NCBI GenBank assembly: GCA_015179045.1
Contig: WHUZ01000044.1
Coordinates: 461,734 to 525,733 of the forward strand
Source: Kalaharituber pfeilii
Taxonomy: Eukaryota > Ascomycota > Pezizomycetes > Pezizales > Pezizaceae
Length of the DNA: 64,000 bases
Direction of reading: 5' to 3'
The translations under genes and the position numbers were made by a program. The notes under the pieces were generated by a model that saw nothing but the letters and a program-made list of their open reading frames with translations, did not search any database and was not told the origin of the DNA. This document shows positions 19,080 through 29,050 of this stretch, in pieces. Position 1 is the stretch's first letter. The number at the start of each line of letters is the position of its first letter.

Positions 19080-19557
19080 TGTTACGGAGTCTACGATGAT
19101 GTAGCTAAAATGAGGGTGTAACTTAGGACTTTTTTTTTTTTTTTTTTAATTCATTAATCGCATGCCGCCTCGAAGGCTATGGCGATATGTAACTTAGGAC
19201 AACGCTTGAAGCTTGACCATCTCTCGAAGGCAGAAGGCCCTCCTTTTATAGCCAGCTCCCCACGCATGCCCACTGTATGTTCTATTGCTTATGCTATCTA
19301 TGCTTAACAATCGATATGAATGCTTAACAATCAATAACAATGTCTGAGGCTGTGCACAACAAGCCTACGCGTACTCTTGCCACTCAGTGGCGCAACTCAC
19401 TCAACCATGTGCTCCGCTTGTGATACGCTTCCGTGACCCGACCTGTCAATTGTATTGCCCTGCTGTAGCTATCGGTTGATCAGGCCGAATGGTCACTAGC
19501 AGCCTTACGGGTCAACTCAGGTGGATATCCCCAGCCTTTCTGGGTAGGCCCGTGACA
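19080..19557 (+). mobile_element. Solo LTR, family L2 copy 3
   Basis: TGTTACGGAG to CCCGTGACA with the 5 bp TSD GTAAC (19075-19079 and 19558-19562). It contains the tail-only element B6. Its 3' TSD ends two bases before the ATG of the family P gene at 19565, so the LTR is inserted in that gene's leader. Confidence 0.92.
19130..19187 (-). mobile_element. Tail-only retroposon B6
   Basis: Poly(T), then AATTCATTAATCGCATGCCG and CCTCGAAGGCTATGGCGATA. TSD TGTAACTTAGGAC at 19117-19129 and 19188-19200. It is a complete B hairpin; the loop differs but GCC/GGC pairing is kept. Confidence 0.92.
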
Positions 19558-19564
19558 GTAACCC

Positions 19565-20778
19565 ATGGATCTGGTGACTGAAGCCCATGTCGACAGCCTT
19601 TATCACTACATGAATGATGATATTTATCATTTGACTACCCACTTAAGCGAAGGGGAAGTGACAAATCCGTTCATTTTCAACTGGTGAGTAATATGTAGTC
19701 ATTGAATAAAAATATTCTAACAAGATATTTACAGCCAGCGTAGCATCGATTTATCAGAAATCCAAAACGACCCTTTCACTCCACGATCTTTTTACAGTGA
19801 ATCCATACCCGAAGAACAACGCTTTTTCCTACACTTTGGATATTTTCCCCAAAGTGGCAGGGCTGGTATGAACACTTGCTGCCTCAATGAGCATGAAAAT
19901 TGGAATGCAGGTACAGCTGTACAAGATTATCTACCCACTGCCGATATGGCTACGGTTGGTAATGCTAGTGTGCTTCAGGATCTATCTAAGCCCACTATCA
20001 AACTCGCCCAATACCGGAATCATGCCTCAAACGTTTGCATGTGTGAGCTTTGGAGCATGGATCAAAACGCGGAAGGTTACGATACAAGTGTCGCACCCAA
20101 TTTGGCACAGGCTGCACCAAATGTTATTCCTGGTGCTAGTTCTGAACCTGGACCCAGCTACAGTAATCCAGTGCTAACCTTTCCTCCTGCGAGTTACCCA
20201 GAGAGCAATATACTTGCTGAAGGTGGAATAAAAGTTTCGAATGAAGCTAGGGGAAATCCTGCAGACAGCAAAGAGGTTAACAGACCCAGGAAGTGAATAG
20301 AGGCCTGCGATCAGGAAATGGATGTAGTTAACAGCCAGCAGGTTTCTGTTCATCCAAAGAGAGATGTAAGTGAAACATATCCATATTTTTTTTTTTTTTT
20401 TATATCACATGACCCCGCATGCAGCTGTTCGCCAAGGCAGGGCAAACATATCCATATAAAGAAGCCTGTCCAAACTAACTTGCTACAAAAAATCTTTTTA
20501 CACTCGTTCACTGACTATTTTTAATTAAGCAACTGCAGAAGACGAACAATTCCAAGAGATCTCAGTGTGACTCCATCTGCGCTGCTGAAGATGATCAAAT
20601 AACATGGATTTCTTATACACCTTTGGTGGAATATACTTTTGTACCAGTTCCAGTTCCAGCGGAATATCGTGTTGAGTTTGCAGCAGTGGAAACGGTCAGC
20701 ACAGCTGCCTATCTATGCTCTAAAATGCAAAGAGTATGTCTATTAAAACCGCCATTAGTGTCAATCACAAGAAGCTGA
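19565..20778 (+). pseudogene. Family P gene 1, one in-frame stop
   Basis: Unrecognised protein family. Exon 1 is 19565-19683 (MDLVTEAHVDSLYHYMNDDI), intron 1 is 19684-19734 (GTGAGT, TTCTAAC, ACAG; phase 2), and exon 2 starts at 19735. Intron 2 is 20366-20538 (GTAAGT to GCAG) and exon 3 is 20539-20778. The C-terminal signature is ITWISYTPLVEYTFVPVPVP, then AEYRVEFAAVETVSTAA. An in-frame TGA at 20294-20296 breaks exon 2; sequence after it stays in frame with its paralogues, so the stop is recent or read through. A tail-only retroposon (20387-20443) lies in intron 2 and an LTR sits just before the ATG. No signal peptide or membrane segment is seen. Confidence 0.65.
20387..20443 (-). mobile_element. 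Tail-only retroposon A4, in an intron
   Basis: Poly(T), then ATATCACATGACCCCGCATG and CAGCTGTTCGCCAAGGCAGG. TSD AAACATATCCATAT (14 bp) at 20373-20386 and 20444-20457. It lies in intron 2 of family P gene 1, so it may be tolerated by splicing. Confidence 0.95.
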
Positions 20779-21364
20779 CTTGGACACAGCGAACTCGCCG
20801 GCATGGGAGGTCATAGGTGGCTTGTGGAGTAAAGTGTAGTTTTGGCAGCAGAACAAGGCTGTGCACATTCCCTGCCACAAGCCGGTAGCCCATGTGCGAG
20901 GTTATGTGGCCCCCACCCAAAGAGAAACAAAGAAGAGTACAATTCTCACGGGGCTTTTAGCATACCTGTTGACTACTGCAAGAGTGTTTTCGTTTTCAGT
21001 CAGATAACCTCTCATGCAGACTACCAGTCTATTGGGGGATTTCACTGGTTAATGAAGCTATAAGTCATTGACTAGAGGGGATTGAGCTCCCCATTGAAGG
21101 GGTTAAAGGTGGCTTGTTTTACAAGTATGGGATGGGATAGTCCAATCCTATACAGAATCTGAGGAAGCTTCTAGTTTGCTAGACTGCCACATCGGGCTCT
21201 TGTTTGCCACCATGTAACGAGGCTATATATGTATTTTTGTTACCTTATAATCTGCTTCACATACTGATATTTCTCTTCTTCTTCTACAGCTACTCCTGTC
21301 CCTCACCCCCGCATCTGTTAGTTGTATGTATACTGCGCGCCAGTTGAAGACAACTTGAAAGGTT
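20779..21364. other. No gene seen; degenerate A' tail
   Basis: 20868-20912 resembles an A' tail (CCTGCCACAAGCCGGTAGCC, GTGCGAGGTTATGTGG) without poly(A). Nothing else is recognised. Confidence 0.4.
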
Positions 21365-22100
21365 GTTTTTTAACATAATATTACATAACCCACTTACTGC
21401 TATTCGCTATGACATGGTCCCTGGACGGTGACCCACTACAGGGGCTGATGGAGATGATGGAAGAGGACAGAGGGTGACTTCAGTTACATTTCAGTGTGCC
21501 AGTATTTTATTTTCTCTATCTCATTTAGTTCCTGTTGATCACATGTACCTAACACATCGCCATAGCCCACAGGGCGGTAAGCGATAAATGATAAAAAAAA
21601 AAAAAAAAAAAAAAGGTCCCTGGACCGAAGTCCTTACAGCCTGGAGCTAGGCACCTGTACAACTGCTTACAAAATTGACCTCTATGAAAACAAAAAAGGA
21701 AATCTATGACTTTCAGTGACACAGAGGAAACACAAAGCGAAAGCCTAATCTTCCAAGACAACACTCCAGTACAAATACCTAAAAAAATCCCCAGAAAAAT
21801 TAAGCAGCCATGTCCATTTCCTCCACGCCCCTTCCCAACCTTACCTTCGCCGGTGTTTGACTATCTGATTCCACCTTCCCTTCTAGATAGATAAATAAGC
21901 AAGCTAGTCTTCTTTCCGTCCCTCCTTTCTTTCCTCAACAACCATCTTGCCACAGTAATCTTCCTATCTTTGGGTTCGCCTTTTCCATCCAGTCTCTTAC
22001 TTTCCCAAGTTCGTTCCTGCTATACCATGCACCACAACTGCATGGCAAGATTGTGGGAGTCTTTCATTCTGGGCTGGTGATGGTTTCAGATATGTTTCTG
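21365..22100 (-). mobile_element. A-tailed ORF1 remnant, reverse strand
   Basis: The 3' end at about 21365 reads, on the reverse strand, an A-like tail (GAATAGCAGTAAGTGGGTTA, TGTAAT). Upstream is the GGTCCCTGGACC 3'UTR, split by the LINE-B insertion at 21427-21614. Then 21830-22070 encodes RNELGKVRDWMEKANPKIG and RRDGKKTSLLIYL, the ORF1 C-terminal domain. So ORF1 is again followed directly by a 3'UTR. It is frameshifted and dead; the 5' limit is unclear. Confidence 0.6.
21427..21614 (+). mobile_element. LINE-B 3' end, 188 bp, with TSD
   Basis: TSD GGTCCCTGGAC at 21416-21426 and 21615-21625. 3'UTR with B tail (ACATCGCCATAGCCCACAGG, GCGGTAAGCGATAAATG) and poly(A). Inserted in the A-type 3'UTR. 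Confidence 0.93.
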
Positions 22101-22997
22101 GAGGCTTTTTTTCCTTCGCTGGTTTGAATGTGTAGCTTGGGGTATTGGCACTCAGTCCCTTTCAGCTTTCTTGGATCGGGACGGGTGGACTTTGTTCAGC
22201 ATTCTGGTGGCGGCACTGCCGGAGGTTGGTTAGAATTTTGTGTCGGTGGTGAGCTCGGTAGAATGTCTTGAGACAAGATTGCTGTATAAAACAGCGCTGG
22301 TGTTGCCTCGGGTTCGGTTTGTTGACAGATCCAACACCCTACCGAATGTCAAATCGGTCAAACACGCGACATGAGCTTCCATAGAGGCTCAAGATGTAGC
22401 CACTGAGGAAATCGGTTTGTACCAGCTACTCCACAGCCATCAGCACCTACAGCTCCACCATCGCCACCACTAAATCAATCAATACCGCCACATGCTCGCC
22501 TACCACTGAACTTCAACTCCTCCGCCAAGGAATGGGCAGCCCAACTCCAAAAAACATCACCAGCTTTTGTGTTGGGTGTGACAAACAATCATATGTTTGC
22601 GATAGCGATCGCAGAAAGAGTAGATCTTGAGAAGAGATATGAGCTGGCATATAAGTACCTTAAGAATATTCAACTCTTCATAAGTTCTGTTTGCAAAAAG
22701 TACTATAGAGATAGGGAGTCAGACTCTACCAAAACAAACACAACTACTCCACCTATACGTAATATGGATACGCAAACAGAGCAACAGTCTTATGTGGAAG
22801 CAGTTGTCCAAACCTCCATATTACAAAATGTGGATACCCAAACAGAGTGACCATCATATGCAGAAGCAGCTGCCCAAACCTCCACAGCTCCCCCAAAGAT
22901 CAGGACAGCTCCTCCCACTCTAGCCAGTGTTAAAAAGAGAGACCCACCTGCCCATGCCAAAGGAAAGACCACCACTCCTAGGGCCACTTCTACCACA

Positions 22998-23002
<5 letters not shown>

Positions 23003-23034
<32 letters not shown>

Positions 23035-24420
23035 GTCATTACTCGCGTGCCGCCCGATGGGCTATGGCGAGGATTTATTATAGATAAGTAAAGAAAAGAA
23101 AAAGACTTAGATACATGTATATTCCGCGGTACTCATACATGATGCGGGTGGGACGACAAGTGCCGAGCCTGCCTATTTCCTTCCTCTGTCCGGCTCGTAC
23201 TTGCTCGTCCGCAACCACCTTCCCCCCAGTTTAACTTTCCCAATGTCTTTCTGTGTCTCCAAGTATACTACTGCCGAGCTTGTCTTCTTGCCTTCCTCCA
23301 ATAAAATTGTCTTCTTCCGCAGCCATCTAATTCCGATAGTCTTTCCTATTTCTGTATTGGAAACCTCCAACCATCTTCTGACATTCCCTAAGTCATTCCT
23401 CAGGGTTATGCCGTGTTTTGTGGTGGTGTTGTCGGGGGTGGTCGGGGCGGCTTTGGAGCGTGGTGGTGAGGTCTGGGGGCGGGGAGTTGAGGTCCGGGGC
23501 TGGGCGGACGGGGTGTGGATGGGTTTCGTTTTGGTGGTGGCAGGGGCGCCTGGGGGAGGGGGTGTCTTGACGACAGGCACCGCGGGGGGGATGTCGTCTT
23601 GGGTGACCGCGGGTGCTGTGGCAATTTTCTTTGCCTCTTTATCGTCGAGTTGTCTCTTGAGGGCGTACAGGGTGGCGGACACCGCTTTACCCTTTCGTTT
23701 CCTGGTGTTTGCGGTCCCTGGAGTGGGCGCCGCGTGGGTGCTCGGGGAAGGCCCCTCCGCGTGGGATGACTCCTCCGAGAGCAGGGTGTGGGTGGGGCTG
23801 AACCCCAATTGTGGTGTTGCTTCCGGAGTGGGTTCCGCCGGAGCCTTGTGTATGGTAGTGATGGTGTGGCTGGTGGCGGTCGTGGCATGGGCGATGGTGG
23901 CGGGAGCTCGGAGTGGCTAGGGAGGCGAACTTCCGGCCACAAGTCTTGGCCCCATACGGTCTCTATGATCGCTCCTGGTGTTGGCTCGGGGGCCGCATTG
24001 TAGGCGTCTTCTGTCGCATGTCTCCAGAGCGACCTGGCTATAACCATTTCCCAGTCGTAGCCTTTCGTGTATAGCTCGAGCGACAGGTCCGTCCGCCAGG
24101 CTCTCACGGGGGGGGGTCGGGTGGTGGGAGGAGGGGCAGTTTCTCGTCGTGGAGGAGGAGGGGGATTTCCTCGGTGGCGCCCTTTTGGCGGCATTCTATT
24201 GGTGCTTCGCGCAGGGTTGGTGTGTTGGCAACGAGGTTGGTGAGCTAAAGATTCCTCAAAATTTTACCCTCAGGGGGAAATTTACAGTGTCGGGTATCTG
24301 GGAATAAAAATTAGATCGAGACTCAGCTCACTGAGAGCTTTCGATCTATGTGGTTTTTCGCTCGGGGGGACGTTGCGGTGGAGTCGCTTCCAAACGCTCG
24401 TCCTGAAGTAGTTGGCGAAC
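23003..24420 (-). mobile_element. ORF1-only LINE, near full length, B tail
   Basis: Poly(T) at 23003-23031 and the complement of a B tail (GTGCCGCCCGATGGGCTATGG). Reverse-strand order: 5' end with CAGGACGAGCGTTTGGAAGC (about 24400), 5'UTR, ORF1 24194-23173, about 140 bp 3'UTR. It is about 1.4 kb, the length inferred for the split full-length copy at 10033-16779. No ORF2. No TSD could be matched on the right. Confidence 0.85.
23173..24194 (-). CDS. LINE ORF1 protein, nearly intact (one frameshift)
   Basis: The ATG at 24194 gives MPPKGRHRGNPPPPPRRE, then RAWRTDLSLELYTKGYDWEM and ARSLWRHATEDAYNA. After a frameshift between about 23950 and 23880 the frame continues IHKAPAEPTPEATPQLGFSP, NTRKRKGKAVSATLYALKRQ, a Pro/Thr-rich linker, KHGITLRNDLGNVRRWLEVS, KTIGIRWLRKKTILLEEGKK, SSAVVYLETQKDIGKVKLGG, and ends at PDRGRK (stop 23173). 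Total about 340 residues, much shorter than the roughly 910-residue ORF1 at 59485 and without the zinc knuckle or coiled coil. Inferred role: RNA-binding chaperone acting with another element's RT. Confidence 0.75.
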
Positions 24421-24872
24421 TCGGCAGGCAGACATTGAGGTCATTGACCTCGTATGGAAGCAAGAGAGGAGGGACGGAAAGGCGACTAGTTCTGTTGTTG
24501 TTTACCTGGAGGGGGCAGGTAGAATTAAGAGAGACTCTACGCATCGGAGGTAAGAAGTACAGATAGAATGTGTATGAGTGGGATAGGGGAAGGAAAGACA
24601 AAGGCAAGCAGGTAGATAGAGCTGGGGAGGATGAAATGGAGACTGATTAAGAACCCATTGTGTGTATTGTTGTGCTTGGTCCACTGTCTGTCTGCATTTG
24701 TTCATCTGCAGCCACTGTGAAGCCGTGTAGATAGATATGTAGTATGGGTGATCCGGCCCACAATCCGGTGTCACAGACCTGCCTCCGGGTAATAAAGGGG
24801 TCCTGCCATAGGCTGAGAGCCTCTATGCGGGGTTACGTGATCAAAAAAGAAAAAAAAAAGAAAAATTCAAGG

Positions 24873-25407
24873 GTGTGTCATATCAGGAACGGACTCAGTT
24901 ACACACATGTATACAGTAAAGGGTAAACAATGTCACCACTGAAAGGCCAGCGGCGATTGGACACTTATGGAAGCATTGTTCAACTAGTGTGATATATTCG
25001 ATTTAGAGAAGCAATACTTCCTTGGAAGAGGAAGAGACACATCAGTATGTGGGGTAGACCTGCCTGAAGCAAAACACATATATAATCTGGTCAACTGGTG
25101 CTGATTAACGCCAGGGAGGTATACGAGCAATAACATAGGAAAAAAGATAAAAAAGGATCAACGAGGCCAAATTCCTGCCATAAGCTCGTAGCCTGTATGT
25201 GGGTTACCAGTCCAACAAAAAAAAAAAAATTAAAAATAAACCTAGGCCAAATACGGCTACAATATGACTATCTTGACAACCAAAAAGCTCTGTCAGAACG
25301 TGCACAGTTCTGCCCCCCATTTATGCCAAACACGCTGCCATTAACTCCTACAGCGGGCAGCTCGCTACACTTGAGTCAGCTTGTTCTATTGAGAATAGTG
25401 AGAAGTG
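24873..25407. other. Tail-only A' element at 25173-25243; otherwise nothing
   Basis: 25173-25243 is TCCTGCCATAAGCTCGTAGC, TGTATGTGGGTTACC and an A-rich end, with TSD AGGCCAAAT at 25164-25172 and 25244-25252. The rest of the stretch shows no gene. Confidence 0.7.
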
Positions 25408-26509
25408 TCACAGACATACTCTTGGGCGTTGAGGGCCTAGATGGGCAGGCGTGCAGACCGTCTCAACTGCCATGAACTTGACACGATAGTTTGCTGGAAT
25501 GGGAGCTGGTATGAAGTTGTATTCAATGAAAGGGGTGTAAGGAATCCATGTTATTTGATGTTCCTCAGCACTCCAGATGGAATCGGGCTGGGACCTCTTG
25601 AAATCATTCATCTTCTGCCGTTACCAAATTAAGAATGGTCAGCGAATAAATGTTAAAGAAGATTTTTGGATGTAGGTACTTAGGAAAGGTATAGTTATAG
25701 AGATATGTTTTACTTACAGCCCTCTTTGGATAAACCTGCTCATCATCACGGATATCGATATCTGGAACACAAACCTCTATTTTTTGTTTGAGCCCGTTAA
25801 GTTCTTTGCCCCTTTCAGATCTTTCATACGAGTTGGCACCGTTTTTACGCGCTTCATTCGCAAGTTTCATTCTTCCTTCAACAACAGTATGGGTCTCTGA
25901 GTGATCCGCACAGGATGAGGTCAATGTTGAACTGCTGCAACTGTCTGCAGGCGCCGAAGTAGCATCAGAAACAATATCTGCCACAATGAGTTCCCAATTG
26001 GGTGTGATGCTTGCATCGTAAGCATCTGTGCTCGCGGCCGGGTTCCAGATCTCATACGTGGCAAAGTTAGAGGGATGATTCAACTTTGGGAAGTATTCAA
26101 TTGTGGGCTCATATAGATCCTTAAGATCGATGTCAACAGTAGGTAAATTGCATTGCACCGCTGTACCTGTATTCCAATTGGCATGCCCATTGAGGCCACA
26201 AGTGTTTATGCCACCCATGCCTCTGGTGCCTAAATATTGAAGATATGAGAAATAGCATTCATCTTCTGATTTAGATTCATTGTAGAAGGATCGTGAGTTG
26301 AACAGGGTGTGTTGCATATCTGCTACATCTCTGCCGGACTGGCTGTGATTTTTTATTAGAATATCTTATATCTGCTGGCTGAAGGGTACTCACCAGTTGA
26401 AAGTAAACTGCTGTGATATTTCATCTCCATTCAAGTGGGCAGTTAAATCGCTTATCTCATCTCTCGGGTGCTGATAAATGTTGTCCACATGAGGCTCAGG
26501 AAGATCCAT
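25408..26509 (-). CDS. Family P gene 2, three exons, intact (315 aa)
   Basis: Unrecognised protein. Exons on the reverse strand: 26509-26394, 26342-25718, 25614-25408. Intron 1 is 51 nt (GTGAGT...CACAG, phase 2) and intron 2 is 103 nt (GTAAGT...GCAG, phase 0); the frame is open across both joins. The N-terminus is acidic (MDLPEPHVDNIYQHPRDEIS). The middle has INTCGLNGHANWNTGTAVQC and TYEIWNPAASTDAYDASITP. The C-terminus is ITWIPYTPFIEYNFIPAPIP, then ANYRVKFMAVETVCTPAH. No signal peptide, membrane span or known catalytic motif is seen. The start is chosen because all paralogues begin MD in the same place. The sequence before the ATG (TTGAGGATATACCCAGTATCC) aligns with the leaders of copies 1 and 3. 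Confidence 0.75.
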
Positions 26510-28607
26510 GGATACTGGGTATATCCTCAACAAGTGCCAGGGATTGGACAGGATGCTATAGTACAGTATTGTCGTAGGACGCGAACTGCAGATTGTCGGA
26601 GGAGGCAGAGAAGGAGGTGAACCACTAGATGGAGGGTAACGAGGGCGCCGAGGACGATGCGAACAACTGTGGAGGTGGATGGCACCGCAAAAGGCGAAGT
26701 GGATTAGGTCAAGGTGTTTCTGGTTTGCAGTGAAGGAGGGCTTACGTGGAAATGAGAAGTGACGAGGAGGGCCTGGAAGAGTTGAGGGGAAGAAGGGAGA
26801 AGTAGTGGTGATCCGGAAATGATTTTTCAAAGGCCGTATGTGAGGACTGATGGGGAGAAGCTCTGTTCTTATTATGTATATATCTAGCCTCTCATTGACG
26901 CACGTTAGCTGTACTTCGTCATAGTCTAGAAGGGCTGCACATGAGTACTGAACAAAAATTTTTGCCGTCGTTGTTCTTGGCTATGGCTGAAAACAAAAGA
27001 GCAATTCGAATGTGAGTAGAAGGCACTCAAATGTTGCTATTGTGAGTTCCAGACTGAGAGCTTAGTTGACAAAAGCGAGAGAGAATGTCATGAGTGAAAT
27101 ATGCCGCGTCCGGCCCGGTATAAATATTTGATATTTGAGTTCCATGGCAGGTACGTAGCTATATCCGTGGAACAAAAGCAATAGCTTCATCCTGCAAAAT
27201 TATCAAACAACAGAGAGAAGTGGATGAAATTCCCAACTTGGAACGGACTCTGCCGCTTGACAAAAGCGTGATATGAATTCTTAACGACCAATCAGCTCAA
27301 ATTTATCTGAATGCTCATTTGGGACACCCGGAGTGGTTCATTGGTTAAAGGTGATGACGCTGATTGGAAGTGGAAACGTAGCACAGGTTTATGCAACACC
27401 CGGAACAAAATCTAGAGAAAGTGGTGTGTGCCTTTGGATATCATTGCATCATACGATCAGGAACGGACAGGAAACGCCGACATTGAAAAAAGCAAAGAAA
27501 CGTGCCTTGACTCTTGTGGGACTCTAAAGTAGTTGACATCCTGTTTAATGCTTGGACTACTCTATCCTAACGTTAATTCATTGGCCTACACATGAGTGAA
27601 GATCCTTGACTAGTGGGCGCCCAAGAATTACTTGTCATCATCTCCCAGGCTTAAGTACCATGCATTGCATAGCCACCCCTGAGACATGACATGGGTCTGT
27701 ACCCAGACCATAGAGATAGTTGTGTACTGGTTTACGAGATTAGGTTTTGTATATGGCACTAGTATGCCCTGCCATGGCGAACAGCTGCGAGCGGGGTCAC
27801 GTAATAAAAAAAAAAAAAAAAAAGGCACTAGTACTGGACGTGTATATATAGAAGTTATTCAGAGTTAGTAATCTGGTTGCACTACCCTCGGACAGGTTAA
27901 ATAAGTAGATCATTTCTGTATAAGGTTAATTCCTCTTACTCCACTAATACTAATTAAGTGAAGCTAGCAATCTTGACGTGTAACAATTTAAGGGCCTCTC
28001 ATACAAAGTATAAAATCTTCAATTTCAACAACGCCTTCATATTTTTCAAATTTGAAAGCGACTGATTGTAGAGCAGACATAATTTCGTTCTTTAAACTTT
28101 AATCAGATGTTGTTGGGTGGTGAAATTGAATCTCAAGTTTGAAGTCCTAAATTTTAATCCACCGTACCTAGTTGTTAGACAAGGATCTAGCTGCGATAAA
28201 GGGGAGGCAGTGAAGCAAGTGGGCTTAGCGTGGTTACATAATAATATTTGTCCAAGTCCGTCTACATTAGCTGGCGGCAATGTATTCGCATGCATCATCC
28301 CTCGAATTCGAGCTTGCGATTCAGCAACATTTCGCGCAATTATTGCAATTCCTGCACCCTGTAACAGACCTCTTGAGAAAATTTTGGACAAGCCTCTTTT
28401 TCCTTAAGCTCACCAATTCAATGGTCGTCAAGGCGCATGTCTGCTCTCATTCTTGGTATCATGGATGCAGATTATGAAGAATATTCCTTCAAATGCACTT
28501 TAGTAATTGGGCGCAATGCGCACTGCGTTAGTGCAGTCTCAAGATTTCAAATGATAAACTTAGGCCCATAATCTTTCATTCCGATAAAGGCGAGCGACGG
28601 CTATTTT
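26510..28607. other. Upstream region of family P gene 2; no other gene seen
   Basis: 26510-26830 is open on the reverse strand upstream of the ATG, but paralogues start at MD, so it is taken as leader. 26916-26950 resembles a degenerate B/C tail (CGTCATAGTCTAGAAGGGCT). The tail-only element A5 is at 27765-27823. No other gene is supported. Confidence 0.45.
27765..27823 (+). mobile_element. Tail-only retroposon A5
   Basis: TGCCCTGCCATGGCGAACAG, CTGCGAGCGGGGTCACGTAA and poly(A). TSD GGCACTAGTA at 27755-27764 and 27824-27833. Confidence 0.95.
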
Positions 28608-28620
28608 GAGGAGCTCACTT

Positions 28621-28769
28621 GTATGTAGGGCGGGGTTAGGATTGGGGTTTTTTAGGCGGGTAGTTTCTGTCGTTGTTGTTAACTTTTTCTTTTCTTATAG
28701 CACAACATCGCCATAGCCCTTAGGGCGGCATGCGATTAATGATATAAAAAAAAAAAAAAAAAAAAAAAA
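28621..28769 (+). mobile_element. LINE-B 3' end, 149 bp, with TSD
   Basis: TSD GAGGAGCTCACTT at 28608-28620 and 28770-28782. 3'UTR, B tail (ACATCGCCATAGCCCTTAGG) and poly(A). The target region is repeated near 41460-41500 (AAGCGGCGGGTATTTGAGGA) without the insertion. Confidence 0.93.
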
Positions 28770-28919
28770 GAGGAGCTCACTTTAACCCTGCAATCCAAAC
28801 TATTACGCCTGTTCCTTTGTGCTGGGATTCCCAAAAGAAATAAATGGTGGTTACCAGATGCTAGGGTTCTTTCCAAGATACATGGCCAGGACTTAGTTAG
28901 GTTCAATCATCCAAGGACT

Positions 28920-29050
28920 AGCTAGTAAAAGTTGTATTCGGATATTAGCGCATAATGTGCATTAGTACCCTGTCCGAATACTTTACTGGTTGGTAGCCAT
29001 AAGACAGTGGCCAAAGTCATTATGTGAGGTATTGGACAGCTGACGTGATG
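28920..29050. mobile_element. Degenerate MITE-G relative
   Basis: It shares GGTAGCCATAAGACAG and ATTGGACAGCTGACGTGATG (as complements) with MITE-G at 12157-12463. An internal inverted step runs from TATTCGGATATTAG to CTGTCCGAATACTTTA. The ends are not clear. Confidence 0.5.

Larger units (their letters stand above)
22450..24872 (+). mobile_element. A'-tailed ORF1-only LINE remnant, split
   Basis: 22490-23000 encodes an ORF1 N-terminal region (LNFNSSAKEWAAQLQKTSPA, RVDLEKRYELAYKYLKNIQL) and two repeats of NMDTQTEQQSYVEAVVQTS type, the second with a stop. An ORF1-only LINE in the other strand (23003-24420) interrupts it. 24430-24650 continues with the ORF1 end (SSVVVYLEGAG-like; GKTKASR) and then a 3'UTR with the A' tail (CCTGCCATAGGCTGAGAGCC, TATGCGGGGTTACGTGA) and an A-rich end near 24872. 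No ORF2 is present. The 5' limit is uncertain. Confidence 0.6.

Noticed and set aside
26510..26830. N-terminal extension of family P gene 2
   Set aside because: Open, but low in similarity to the paralogues, which all begin at the MD start; composition is like a leader.
27325..27400. tRNA-like TGGTTCATTGGTTAAAGG
   Set aside because: No B box and no cloverleaf can be drawn.
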